DNA of 64,000 bases, from positions 91,761,990-91,825,989 of the forward strand of contig CM059193.1 in NCBI GenBank assembly GCA_030323885.1. The letters run 5' to 3'. Shown piece after piece: positions 23,015 to 34,805 of this stretch. Source of the stretch: Branchipolynoe longqiensis. Its lineage: Eukaryota > Annelida > Polychaeta > Phyllodocida > Polynoidae. A model generated the notes under the pieces. That model saw only the letters and a program-made list of their open reading frames with translations. It was not told the DNA's origin and did not search any database. Within the stretch, counting starts at the first letter, position 1, and each line of letters begins with the position of its first letter. The translations under genes were made by a program, and so were the position numbers.

Positions 23015-23508
23015 TCCCTGATATCAATACACTCCCCACGCCTACCTGTCTATGTGGTTACTTGCCTGAGAGGTCAGTGCAGACCACTACACTATATTTA
23101 ATCAACAAAATGATAACTGTTAAGAAGCAACTGGGCAACCAGGAAACCCCTCTTCATGTGCGTCCCTGAGATATACGTTTATATAATTTTTAAAACAATT
23201 CTTTTTTTGGGGGGAGGAGGGGTCCGGGCAACCAGGAAACCCCCCTGGGTGCGCCCCTGGTCAGTTAGATCTATACAAAGTAAAACTCTCAAACTGCCCC
23301 CCCCCCTTCCCACGCGCCACACTCACCGCTAGATAAATGATTCACCCCATACTTGCAGTGGAGGTAAAAAAACAACCCATTAGAAATAAATGGCGAAAGG
23401 CTGGGTAAATGAAATGAGCAGATAAATTCTTAATTTAAGAAGCAAAATATATTCTTTGTATTTATATATCTTCACATTTAAAACCGCTACTTTTGAGTTG
23501 AAAAATAT

Positions 23509-24012
23509 TGTAGTGGTCTGCACTGACCTCTCAGGCAAGGAGCCGCATAGACAGGTAGGCGTGGGTAGTGTGTTGATATCAGGGAGCCTAGGTGGTGTAA
23601 TGGTTAGCACACTGGCCTGGAATGCAAAGAGATGTGGGTTCGAGTCCTGTTCTAGGTGCAATATTTCTCATTTTCATCACCCCCATGACACTGGTGCCGC
23701 GACCAGGATCCTGTACAAGCTACGCGCTGTATAGTTGTTGAACCTACGCTGTGTATGTATGTAAGTGCATTGCCTGTATGTATGTATGTAATTGTAAGCA
23801 TTAAAAGACTTACAATTCCAGGGGGATGAGTGTAGTGGTCTGCACTGACCTCTCAGGCACGGAGCTGCATAGACAGGTAGGCGTGGGTAGTGTGTTGATA
23901 TCAGGGAGCCTACGTGGTGTAATGGTTAACCCACTGGCCTGGAATGCAAAGATATGTGGGTTCGAGTCCTGCTCTAGGCACAATATTTCCCATTTTCATC
24001 ACCCCCATGACA
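23509..24012 (+). mobile_element. Complete TRIM inserted in MITE-D
   Basis: LTRs at 23509-23690 and 23831-24012 (182 bp each, about 10-11 differences) flank a 140-bp internal region. The primer-binding site is TGGTGCCGCGACCAGGAT and the polypurine tract CCAGGGGGATGAG. The tetranucleotide ATAT is present on both sides (23505-23508 and 24013-24016), a plausible 4-bp target duplication. Host sequence on both sides is MITE-D, whose uninterrupted counterpart is at 47873-48275. The LTR divergence makes this copy older than the one at 22590. Confidence 0.87.
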
Positions 24013-24032
24013 ATATAATAAAACATGTATTT

Positions 24033-24786
24033 TAATGAACTTTAAAAGTGGAATTGGCAGCATTGTATCGTCACCATCTTGTCCTTTAATGAACTTTAAA
24101 AGTGGAATTGGCAGCATTGTATCGTCACCATCTTGTCCTTTAATGAACTTTAAAAGTGGAATTGGCAGCATTGTACGTCACCATCTGTCCTTTAATGAAC
24201 TTAAAATGGAATTGGCAGCATTGTATCGTCCCATCTTGTCCTTTAATGAACTTTAAAAGTGGAATTGGCAGCATGTATCGTCACATCTTGCCTTAATACT
24301 TAAAAGTGGAATTGGCAGCATTGTATCGTCACCATCTGTCCTTTAAGAACTCTAAAGTGGAATTGGCAGCATTGTATCGTCAATCTGTCTTAATGAACTT
24401 TAAAAGTGGAATTGGCAGCATTGTATCGTCACCATCTTGTCCTTTAATGAACTTTAAAAGTGGAATTGGCAGCATTGATCGTCACCATCTGTCCTTAATG
24501 AACTTTAAAAGTGGAATTGGCAGCATTGTATCGTCACCATCTTGTCCTTTAATGAACTTTAAAAGTGGAATTGGCAGCATTGTATCGTCACCATCTTGTC
24601 CTTTAATGAACTTTAAAAGTGGAATTGGCAGCATTGTATCGTCACCATCTTGTCCTTTAATAAACTTTAAAAGTGGAATTGGCAGCATTGTATCGTCACC
24701 ATCTTGTCCTTTAATAAACTTTAAAAGTGGAATTGGCAGCATTGTATCGTCACCATCTTGTCCTTTAATGAACTCTAAAAGTGGAA
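24033..24786. repeat. 54-bp minisatellite inside MITE-D
   Basis: About 15 tandem copies of a unit containing AATGAACTTTAAAAGTGG and AATTGGCAGCATTGTATCG. The unit length is a multiple of three and open on both strands, so it reads as an 18-residue peptide repeat; I see no sign that it is expressed. Units at the two ends are near-identical, while those at 24170-24500 carry many one-base deletions. That pattern suggests sequencing or consensus errors in the middle of the array. Confidence 0.92.
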
Positions 24787-24984
24787 TTCTAATTGAAATC
24801 GACAACATTCTATGTCACCATTGTGTCATTTTGCATTCTCTCCAATTTTGCCAACTCTGTCCCGATATATGTAGTCATCTGATACTGGAACTAGGAATTC
24901 ATACTAAAGCTAGTTTCGCCAGTATTTAGACTACGTCGTCATTCACCTCCTACTGCAAGTATAGGGTGAATCTTTTATCTACCT

Positions 24985-25151
<167 letters not shown>

Positions 25152-25319
25152 TGGTTGTTTTCAGTGGAGCGGAGTGTGCCGAGACTTTGTTGTAAGCCCG
25201 ACTGTGATTGGCCGACGTGATTTGGGTAGGCTTTTGTCAAATAAATAAATACAACCAAAAAAAACCTGAATGGAAGCACTATAAATATAATAAATACCGG
25301 ATTGACTGATTAGCGCGAC

Positions 25320-25657
25320 CAGACGGGGTGGCCGAATGAGTAGAGTGTCCGTCTCCTGTTTCGGGAAATCCAAACCCCTGAGTTTGTGTGTTCGAATCCT
25401 GATCGAGTCAAGCCAATGACTTAAAAATTGATACTTATCACTTCCTAGCCTGGTGCTCGGCATTATTAGGATAGGGCAAGGACTGGTTGGCTCAGTGTCA
25501 GAATAATGTGACTGAGTGGGATATCAGGTCATGGTGCTAGGGCCTGGTTTCCCAGTGGGGAAACACTATAAAGTCACCATGAGTGTGCACTGTCAATACC
25601 CATCCTGATACGACCTTAGATGTTGCCAGGATGTAAGACCCCAACAACCAATCAACC
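25320..25657 (+). mobile_element. SINE-A copy, full length
   Basis: Head GGGGTGGCCGAATGAGTAGA, B box TGTTCGAATCCTG, tail GACCCCAACAACCAATC. Confidence 0.82.
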
Positions 25658-26225
25658 TTTTGAAAGCGACATGTTCTATAATTTATAGTATAAATCACAG
25701 TTATGGAGAAAACAGTTAATAATATTACGCAGATAACTTTATAAGCAAGCTGTTACATACTAACTGCCATACAGTGGGGTATAACAAAGACCCTATAATA
25801 CTAAGACAGCTCACTCCCTATCTCTCCCATGGTAATGTAAATTTCGCAGTGCCAACTTGTGCTGGGTTTGATCAGCCCGGCTGCTGGTTGGTGTTTCACA
25901 TGTAAACACATACAATTATATTATACATGAGATAGGTAAGTATGAATACACATCAATATGAAATTGCTATGAACAAATACACATCAGCATCATCATCAGC
26001 ATCGCCATCATCACACATCTTTCACATTCATATATACATTTATACATATAATATAGCACCTGTTTAACCAAGAGAACAGCCAGCGCACCAAGTGGTGGGT
26101 TTGATCATTTTGATTACACAGTACAGGCTGAGTGAGCCGTCTTAGTATTATAGGGTCTTTGGGTATAACAAGACGAAAATATGCTAATTGCTTTATACAG
26201 ATCCTGCTTTCTCTCCTTGGGTACA

Positions 26226-26578
26226 AGACGGGGTGGCCGAATGAGTAGAGCGTCCGACTTCCTGTTTTGTGAGATCAGGAGATCTGAACCCATGAGTTTG
26301 TGGGTTCGAATCCTGGTCGAATAAAACCAATGACTTAAAAATTGATACTTGTCCCTTCCTAGCCTGGGGCTCGGCATTATTAGGATAGGGCAATAACTGG
26401 TTGGCTCAGTGTCAGGATAAGGTTGTCTGAGTGGGATATCAGGTCATGGTGCTGGTGGCCTGGTTTCCCAGTGGGACAGCACTATAAAGTCACCATGAGT
26501 GTGCACTGTCAGAAGTCGGTACCCGTCCTGATATGACCTTAGATGTTGCTATGATGTAAAACAACGAACAAACAAACT
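26226..26578 (+). mobile_element. SINE-A copy, full length
   Basis: Head GACGGGGTGGCCGAATGAGT, tail ATGTAAAACAACGAACAAAC. Confidence 0.82.
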
Positions 26579-26617
26579 TTCCTTGGGTCGAGAGATCCTA
26601 CTTCCACTAGTACTGGC

Positions 26618-27300
26618 TGGGATGGTTGAATCGATAAGCGCACTGGCTAGCTTCCTGTGTACGAGGATGCGCTTTCAAACTTGAGCCGAGTCAAACCAAT
26701 GACTTTTAAAATTGATATTTGTCGCTGGCTAGCCTGGTGCTTGGCATTACTACGAGAGGACAAGGACTGGTTTGCTAAGTGTCCGGGATAATGTGACTGA
26801 GTGGGATATCACTTTATCAGGTCACGGTGCCAGTGACCTGGTCTTCCAGTGGGGCAGCACTGTGGAGTCACCATGAGTGCGAACTGTGACAAGTCAGTCA
26901 TCATCATCATGTTGTCGGTTGCGATGCGACAAAGACTGCTTTCATTACTTGACTGCCGCTCTCCATTTTGCTCTCTGCTGTGAGAGTTGCGTTCATGAGT
27001 CGGTCTTAATGTCTCTCAGCTTCAGGTTTCTCTTGATGGTATCCTTGAACCGGAGACGAGGGCGCCCTCTCTTTCTGTAACCAGAAGACAGTTGAGAATA
27101 CAGGATCTGCTTTGGTAGCCTGTCTGATGACATCCTCATGAGGTGTCCAGTCCACCGGAGATTCTTTTTGATCATAAGAGCTTCCATAGAGGGCAGCCCC
27201 GTCCGTTCGAGTATTTCCTTATTTGTCTAATAAGTACCCATCCTGAAAACGACCTTCAATGTTGATATGGCGTAAAACCCAAACGGACAAATAAACAAAC
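26618..27300 (+). mobile_element. SINE-A copy split by a LINE
   Basis: Parts at 26618-26898 and 27226-27300 are consecutive in the SINE consensus; the LINE fragment 26897-27215 lies between. Confidence 0.75.
26897..27215 (-). mobile_element. LINE 3' fragment inserted in SINE-A
   Basis: On the minus strand it encodes EALMIKKNLRWTGHLMRMSS, then LPKQILYSQLSSGYRKRGRP and FKDTIKRNLKLRDIKTDS, the C-terminus of a non-LTR retrotransposon endonuclease/RT polyprotein. The next codon, Trp in the sister copy at 9841, is a stop here. A (GAT)n-type tail (CAT repeats at 26899 on the plus strand) ends it. SINE-A sequence continues on both sides. Confidence 0.82.
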
Positions 27301-27310
27301 AAACAGGCCC

Positions 27311-27809
27311 NNNNNNNNNNNNNNNNNNNNNNNNNNNNNNNNNNNNNNNNNNNNNNNNNNNNNNNNNNNNNNNNNNNNNNNNNNNNNNNNNNNNNNNNNN
27401 NNNNNNNNNNNNNNNNNNNNNNNNNNNNNNNNNNNNNNNNNNNNNNNNNNNNNNNNNNNNNNNNNNNNNNNNNNNNNNNNNNNNNNNNNNNNNNNNNNNN
27501 NNNNNNNNNNNNNNNNNNNNNNNNNNNNNNNNNNNNNNNNNNNNNNNNNNNNNNNNNNNNNNNNNNNNNNNNNNNNNNNNNNNNNNNNNNNNNNNNNNNN
27601 NNNNNNNNNNNNNNNNNNNNNNNNNNNNNNNNNNNNNNNNNNNNNNNNNNNNNNNNNNNNNNNNNNNNNNNNNNNNNNNNNNNNNNNNNNNNNNNNNNNN
27701 NNNNNNNNNNNNNNNNNNNNNNNNNNNNNNNNNNNNNNNNNNNNNNNNNNNNNNNNNNNNNNNNNNNNNNNNNNNNNNNNNNNNNNNNNNNNNNNNNNNN
27801 NNNNNNNNN
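27311..27809. other. Assembly gap (499 N)
   Basis: Runs of N; true length and content are unknown. Confidence 1.
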
Positions 27810-27868
27810 TCAATTATTAGCTGAAGAAACGCTTATGATGCTGCCATCTGGTGGTGGATCATGTTAAT

Positions 27869-28615
27869 GTAGTGAGGCGCACTGACCGGCCCAGGTGAAA
27901 TGCCACATACACAGGTAGGATCAAAAGGTTGGTATTGGCGCCGTAACCAGAATGCTGTACACGCTGCATAGTCTTGAACCAGCCCTCTGTGTGCGCTACC
28001 TGGATACTTTGTATTGTAAGTATGAGACAATTCCAGAGGGACCAGTGTAGTGAGCAGCACTCACCTCCCCAGGTGAAATGTGAGTAAGTTGATTGCATCT
28101 TGGAGCCTAAATAGTTTCTGGGGCCGTAATCGATTAACACGACCCGGGCGACTCGGGTCACCCGAGTCGTCTGAATTTCAAATCGAACACCGCGTGTGGA
28201 GTCGACAAAAACACGTGCCGTGTGCAAAACGACCCGACGCCAGTAACCCACCTCTTGGCTAGGGTTTGCTAGGTACGATGACGTCACACCTGAGCTGGTA
28301 CCTGTACCGACCACTACAAGTCCTATTCGTTGTTTTAATGCTTTTTTTTAAATAACCCAGATTGTCAGCTTATACGATCCTAAAATACTTTAAATCCTAT
28401 TTTGCTGTACTTATATTGGTTATTAAAACAAATAATTAGGTTTTAGAATAAGCCACCATTTTTTCCACCCCGAGCGTGCAGAAGCTTATTCGGTTATTCG
28501 ACCCGAGTCTGTAGGATGTGCACATGCGCCAAAAAGTGGCTCGGGTGACCCGTCGATTAATCGATTACGCCCATGGTTAACACACTGGTCCTGGAATGCC
28601 AGAAAAGTGTCCGAT
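27869..28615 (+). mobile_element. Old TRIM copy, broken by a TIR element
   Basis: The 5' LTR starts at 27869 but lacks its central tRNA-like part. A variant primer-binding site (TGGCGCCGTAACCAGAAT, about 27944) and internal region follow, then a polypurine tract CCAGAGGGACCAG. The 3' LTR starts at 28046 and is interrupted at 28119-28573 by element K. LTR sequence resumes with the A-box region (ATGGTTAACACACTGG). It belongs to a second subfamily (TGTAGTGAGGCGCAC…) shared with 61060. Confidence 0.65.
28119..28573. mobile_element. Element K, TIR element nested in a TRIM LTR
   Basis: Its ends are GGGGCCGTAATCGATTAACA and GATTAATCGATTACGCCCA, with a further shared GGGTCACCCGAG motif. It interrupts the LTR between GAGCCTAAATAG and ATGGTTAACACACTGG. 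Confidence 0.72.
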
Positions 28616-28752
28616 TTGCGGAAAAATAACAAAACCCACCAAAAGACCCATGCTTTTACTTACTACCTTATAACGAACTCAGCAAAGTATTGAAGGATTT
28701 TCCCAAAATGGCGGTAGATACTGGGCTCGCACTGATGGTGACTTTAAAGTTT

Positions 28753-29025
28753 GTTGGGGCTTTACATCTTGGCAACATCTAAGGTCATCATATCAGGACG
28801 GGTAGCAACTTGTGACAGTGCACATTAATAGCGACTTTATAGTGCTGTCCCACTGGGAGACCAAGCTGCCAGCTCCATAATCCGATATCCCACTTGGTCG
28901 CATTATCCCGATACTGAGCTAAGCAGTCCTTGCCCTATCCTAATAATGCCGAGCGCCAAGTATCAATTTTGTAAGTCATTGGTTTGACTCAGACCAGGAT
29001 TCCAACTGCCGACCTTCTGCGCAGT
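28753..29025 (-). mobile_element. SINE-A copy
   Basis: Tail GGGGCTTTACATCTTGGCAA to a truncated head at GACCTTCTGCGCAG. Confidence 0.78.
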
Positions 29026-29765
29026 TCTTGACGTATCCCCATAGACCAACGGACAAACAAACAGACAGACAAACAGACTTGTCGATAGCTCTACTTTATT
29101 TACAAATACAGAATGAGACACCGCACACCGGCATTACCAGGAGAGCGGTGGGTGAGTGCTATGTACAATGTATACAGGGGAGGTTAGGGGACCAGCAGAT
29201 ATACATACACAACACAGCGGGCACCTATACCCATCGTATTAAAATGGAAAGTAACTTACACATATATATTTACGGCTTTTTATTATATTGATCAAATAAA
29301 CACAAGGTGACCAGTTGGTCTCCATTCATTTGGCAGTCTATCTCTCAACACATACATTATTCACTAGCAACACGATCCAAATTCAAATATTGACCCGTTG
29401 GTGCTTTTTGTTTTGGAACGCATTGTGACGTCACACACATGAACGCCGATGACGTCATGTTCTATTTACAGTGGTATCATTTCTTTAATGGCCTGCCACC
29501 TCTTTGGTAAACCCGTCTTTGATGTATTAACCTCGATTAAAAAAAAAATGTAATCGTGGGATTTCAATAGATGAAAATACTCTGGAAAATGCATCGTGAT
29601 AATTTAATTATATTGATGGTATTGTCATGGATATTGCAGACACAGGACCCCTATCACCCATCCCGTGCCCCAAAAGAATTTTTTTGTTTGTTTGTTGTTG
29701 TTTTACGTCCTAGCAACATCTAAGGTCATATCAGGACGGGCCCCAAAAGAAACGCAGACCCATAG

Positions 29766-29835
29766 CGTAAAGCTGCATAGTATGATGAAGCATCAAATTT
29801 TCAAAACCAAAAAAATAATGGGGTTGGTACGGAAG
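29766..29835. mobile_element. MITE-C left-end fragment
   Basis: AAGCTGCATAGTATGATGAA and CATCAAATTTTCAAAACC match the family end; similarity then fades. Confidence 0.5.
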
Positions 29836-31499
29836 CATTTTGTTAGTATTTCGATTTTAAATTTTAATTTGAAACCTTCCAAATGTTTCACACACAAAAA
29901 TGACCAAGACCTATTCTCAAAGATATATTTGTCTTTGAATAGTATATTAGGCCTTCGGGGTGGGGGGGGGGGGGGTCCCTAGAGATATAAATAATGCATT
30001 TACAGTTACAGTCCCCACACCTGAATGGTTGTTTTTACATTTTCCATGACATAATTCCATAATTACTTTCTCTAAAAAAAAGATTTTTTTACTTTAAAAA
30101 AAAGAAGGATCTGTTAAAAATGTATTTATTTAAATAATAGCATTCGCCTTATATTGAAGGATCCTAATAAACCGAGGTTAATGTTCTATAATCTTTTCTG
30201 TAGGTCTATAATAATTGTGTGGCAGTATTTAAAATGTTTTCAGTTAAATCTGACCAACATACGTGAACATCACGAGCTGACAAGCTTTTGTGTTATCCAT
30301 TTAAAAGCAAAAGAGAGATACTTTTATCTCTGGGTAATTCCGATAGCGATCGCTTATAATATATATGGATAGTGATAAAACCCTTTATCGCGGGTAATAA
30401 TCTCTATAGTGGTTCCTCCCCCCCCCCTCTCATGGGGTGGGTGGGTGCCAAGCATGCACCTCGTCCCACCCCCTCCTCTGGGGGGGGGGGGGAGGGGGGG
30501 GGCTGCTTTCACCCCTCGGTCAGAAGCAATTATGTATATATGCACACAGATATGTGTATATATATATATATATATATAGATGTCTAGATATACATACATA
30601 TATAAGTATATAATTATGTATACATCTATTTAATGTCCTTGAGCATAATGATAGCCAGTGTGTACATGGAATGGTGTTTGTTTAAACCCCTAATAAATAA
30701 TAATATTTAAACAAAATTAGAACCCAGAGAATCCCCATACTGACTTCCCTGGATCCATAATGCCTCGAAACCCAATGAATATTAAAATATACATCTATAT
30801 AATTACAAAGACAATATTTCTCATATTAACTTCCCTGGAAAATGTAACTTTGATTTTAGACACTAAAGATAACAATACTTATGCTAACGTTAATAACACT
30901 TTGGGAGTGTTCAGAAGTAAGTTTACCACATCACACTCCAACTCCTACCTTCATGTGAGTATTTTAAGTAATTATTTTAATTATACCCGATGGCTTTGTT
31001 CTTAATTGCCTACTCAATCAGTTAGTTTCACATCACACATGTTTCATATTACTTTGCCATGTGTGTTTCCATGACAATACCATCATTGACTTGGCCATAG
31101 TGTCCATATCATTAAGAGTATTGCCGTGACTATCTTACCCTATATGAACATCGACATCACCATGACTTTTCCCATGTCATAAGTTATGTTGCCATGACCA
31201 CATTTCCATACAATTAATAGCATTGCCATGACTACAGTACCATGCCATGAATAACTTTTGCCATGAGTACTCCCATGTCATTAACATTGTTATCATTACT
31301 TGTTTAATGGCTATAGTATGTTTCTGCTATGCACAACATTGCCATGAATGATAATGACTAAGTCATGAAAAGCACTGCCATGACTAGGTAGTCATTTCAT
31401 GACTACATTTACATAGCATAAACTTCACCTTTTCCATGACAGTCATTAACAGAATTGCCTCATATCATAGAAACATTGCCATGACTACATCTGACTTCA

Positions 31500-31735
31500 T
31501 GTCAAACATGATTATGTAAATGTGATAACAGGATTGCCATGACGACACTCATGTCATAAACATGACCATGATCCCATGTCAATGTGATATCAGGATTGCC
31601 ATGACTACAGTCATGTCATAAACATGACCATGATCCCATGTCAATGTGATAACAGGATTGCCATGACTGCATTCATATCATAACCATGACTACGATCCCA
31701 TGTCAATGCCATAACAGGATTGCCATGACCATTTT
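31500..31735. repeat. ~62-bp tandem repeat (CATGAC-rich)
   Basis: Three to four copies of CATGACCATGATCCCATGTC + AATGTGATAACAGGATTGCC. Looser TTGCCATGAC motifs extend back to about 31050. Confidence 0.82.
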
Positions 31736-32579
31736 TTCGGTATAAGTCACAGGTTCTTTGTTTACTCCTAAAGTGATCAGGTGAGGTGCGCTTTGCTGTT
31801 GCCAATGAGACCACATATTTGTACCCAGTGATCAACACCCAGGACTGCTGTAGTTAAGTTCACTGCACACTATGACAGAACAAAGAGCTGGGTAACTCGG
31901 CTTTCCCTTCCGCAGACACTTCTCCATTGACTGCCACCAACAATACACCAATCCAGACAAAATGCGTTGCATCAGGTTTCTAACCCGACACCAAACTTGG
32001 AATCCGATACAAAGCATAACCAGATGAACGACACAACGAAGAGTTTCATGTAAGCGTCATCACTGACATACATAGACTTGATTAACATCTTTGACATTCC
32101 AGGAATATAAATAAGGATATTCTGAAGAATGCATACTTTTAATTGGACGATACATTTAATGAAAATAAAACTAGTTAATGATAGCATATCCAATGAGAGC
32201 GCACATAGGCTGCGAGTGCTTCCGCTGACTTTTAACCCAAGACAGTAGCATGCACTTCACTCACTGAGCGGTAATAGGACCGGTGTATTAGTTACTGACC
32301 AGTGTCCGCTGTGACACACTGACCTTAATAACTGACTAGCTATTATGGCTGGGTGGCCTCAACTACCAGCACTGAGTAACTGTATCGCAGTGCTGCCGGG
32401 GGATGTGGAAGTGGAAGGTTGGTTCAACACCCTTTTCTTGCTAATTCCTACCTGTACATAAACACAAGTGTGTGCATATGCACACGTATAATTATACACG
32501 CAACCTAATGCGGACGAGCAAATGACAGGTTGTCAATACATAATTGTGTCACTCACAAACTGCTCAAAAACACACCTAA

Positions 32580-32866
32580 ACATCCACAGAACCTCAAAGA
32601 ATCATCTGCGTGGCAGGTCCCACTTCATGGAATAGGTTGCCCAACGGGGTAAGAAAAGCAGTTACTCTTGAACAATTGTAATCTGTCCTCACTCGCCTGT
32701 TTACGGTAGCTTTTTATTGTAAGCAAAATTTCTCTATCTTTCGACTATTTTAACCAAGTTGTAAATATGTTGTGTTGTGGTTTTATTGTACAGCGCCTTA
32801 GAATGGCTCCTACTAGTGAGGGTGCTCTATTAAATTTACATTATTATACCTAAGGATAGAGACCCA
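32580..32866 (+). mobile_element. 3' end of an L2/CR1-like LINE
   Basis: A decayed frame reads AGPTSWNRLPNGVRKAVTLE QL before a stop, the WNxLP…NF/QL end of an RT polyprotein. The following 3' UTR has the typical TTGTACAGCGCCTTAGAATG … GTGCTCTATTAAATTTACAT tail. Confidence 0.65.
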
Positions 32867-33284
32867 GCATAATATAATAATAATATATATATACACATAA
32901 CACTTGTCTGATTAATAGATATGAAAAGAACAAAAACATAATGATATTATAATTGAAGTTAATACAGTAAATGCTTTTAAGAATAGGAGCCAATGAAAGA
33001 GTTTTAGCTAGCAATACTGATGCAAGAATGAAATATACGGTTTAAGTAAACCTCACGGACACTTCACATACTAGACATATAGCAGGCAGTGGGTTCTGTA
33101 TTGTGCACTGAATGAATGTAGAAACTATCAATGGCTACATGATCTGCTGAATGGCATGGTCAATGGTTGGCCAATAATATATATCATATACCAAGGTATG
33201 CATAAAGAAGTAAACAACAAGAGCCTCACACATTTAGAATCTTTACGGCTTATTATATCGTGGAATGTGGTACAAGGAGGCAGT

Positions 33285-33795
33285 CGCTTACTGTCGAAGC
33301 AGGATGTCAGGTTCAAATAAAAAAAGTAGTGCCTTACTCTCGAAGCAGGTTGTTAGATTCAAATAAAAAAATGTGTACCTTACTCTCGAAGCAGGTTAGG
33401 TTCAAATAAAAAAGTAGTGCCTTACTCTTGAAGCAGGTTTTTAGGTTCAAACAAAAAAAGTAGTCCATTACTTTCGAAGCAGGTTGTTAAGTTCAACTTT
33501 ACTCTCGAAGCAGGATGTTAGGTTCAAGCAACAACAAACGTAGTCTCTTAATTTACTCTCGAAGCAGGTTGCTAGGTTAAAATAAAAAATGTACCTTACT
33601 CTCAAAGCAGGTTAGGTTCAAATAAAAAAAAGTACTGCCTTCCTCTTGAAGCAGGTTGTTAGGTTCAAACAAAAAAAGTAGTCCCTTACTTTCGAAGCAG
33701 GTTGTTAGGTTCAACTTTACTCTCGAAGCAGGATGTTAGTTCAAACAACAAACGTAGTCTCTTAATTTACTCTCGAAGCAGGTTGCTAGGTTAAA
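33285..33795. repeat. ~46-bp minisatellite
   Basis: About ten imperfect copies of TACTCTCGAAGCAGGTTGTT + AGGTTCAAATAAAAAAAGTA. Confidence 0.9.
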
Positions 33796-34422
33796 AGGAT
33801 TAGAATAAAATAAATCATGGACGAATTGGTGTTTTATTGTTGCATTTTTGGTATATGATAAATACAGAATTAAATTCAATAATGAAGCTCGCAAAATTTA
33901 ATGCTTCAAACTCATCAACTTGGCGGCTGAACATCACCCATGAACCCACAGCGCGTCTATGATGTTAAATCGCCCAGTTTACTCTGCCTGGGCGGTAATA
34001 ATGCTCATAACATACACTCATGTGATTCCTGTATATATAATACATATATATTATATATGTATATATTACATATTATGTATATATATACCTACATATTATA
34101 TATACATATTATATATCCATACCATGTGCTCCATACCATCACTTCTAAATCCATATTTAACTTTATTAACGCAATACAAGTACATTACATATATATATAT
34201 ATTTCACCAATAGAATAGTAATATTTTCCACAAGTGGACTTTGATTTGTTGACACTACAGCTCTATAGGGGGGCACATTACCAGTTGGACAGCATTTGAT
34301 GGAGTAGTATAAAGGTACAAATCGATTACTACCAATCATGTCAATCAATATGTGATTAAACCAGTGGTACTGGACGAGGTACAATGGACTTACGTGGGAA
34401 AATGGCAGGATCTACTAGTATA

Positions 34423-34601
34423 CAGTAAAACCTCTCTATCCGACCACCTCAACAACTCCCTTATATCGATCGCTTTATTTGGGTCCCAAACGATCCTCCA
34501 AACAATATCATTGTAATGATAAAAAAAAAACTCCCTAAACCTCCCTAAATGGACCATTTAAAGTCGGCCCCATGGTCGGTTGATTTAGAGAGGTTTTACT
34601 G
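34423..34601. mobile_element. CAGT-ended MITE, second copy of the 11507 family
   Basis: Its ends are CAGTAAAACCTCTCTATCCG and AGAGAGGTTTTACTG, with flanking TA dinucleotides. The body shares TATCGATCGCTTTATTTGGG with 11507-11684. Confidence 0.8.
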
Positions 34602-34805
34602 TATATATATATATATTTATTTATTTGTATTTATTTATATATGTGTTGATTGGACAAGTGGTGACAATGATCAGCCAGTGGCCACCGAGAGTGGTATGGA
34701 TTGTGGCTTCACTCACTGGCTTTGTATGAAAACACATGTTGCAGGCACTGGAATATCCAAAGCGGCTTCTACTAGGGGAGCCTTAGAGTGCTTAGGGCTT
34801 ATTAA

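Larger units (their letters stand above)
22590..23091 (-). mobile_element. Complete TRIM (miniature LTR element) with identical LTRs and a tRNA-like sequence in each LTR
   Basis: Two 182-bp terminal repeats (22590-22771 and 22910-23091) are identical base for base and flank a 138-bp internal region. Read on the minus strand each repeat starts TGTAGTGG and ends CACGACA, the TG…CA signature of LTRs. One base inside the 5' LTR is an 18-nt primer-binding site, TGGTGCCGTGACCAGGAT, complementary to the 3' end of animal tRNA-His including CCA. Just before the 3' LTR is a polypurine tract, CCAGGGGGACGAG. The internal region has no coding capacity, so it must move in trans. Flanking bases (CATG / CTAT) do not show a clean target duplication. 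Identical LTRs imply a recent insertion or gene conversion. Confidence 0.88.
23330..24982. mobile_element. MITE-D copy 1, enlarged by a minisatellite and a TRIM
   Basis: Terminal inverted repeats TAGATAAATGATTCACCCC… and …GGGTGAATCTTTTATCTAC bound 1.65 kb. The compact copy at 47873-48275 has the same ends and the same flanking body in reverse orientation. In this copy a 54-bp internal segment has become about 15 tandem units, and a TRIM is inserted. The 8-bp flanks (CTCACCGC / CTCACCCA) match at 6 of 8, as for an old hAT-like target duplication. Confidence 0.8.
29026..32579. other. AT-rich stretch without a gene
   Basis: It contains the MITE-C fragment (29766), poly-G/C runs (30417-30500), TA microsatellite (30555-30580) and the 62-bp repeat (31500). 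No exon with credible splice sites and coding bias was seen. Confidence 0.5.

Noticed and set aside
24306..24929. 207-residue repeat protein (MNFKSGIGSIVSSPSCPL units)
   Set aside because: It is the 54-bp minisatellite inside MITE-D, open on both strands, and disrupted by deletions.
27859..28314. 151-residue frame with a homologue at 47507
   Set aside because: The similarity arises because both lie in copies of TIR element K, one frame crossing into TRIM sequence; no gene structure.
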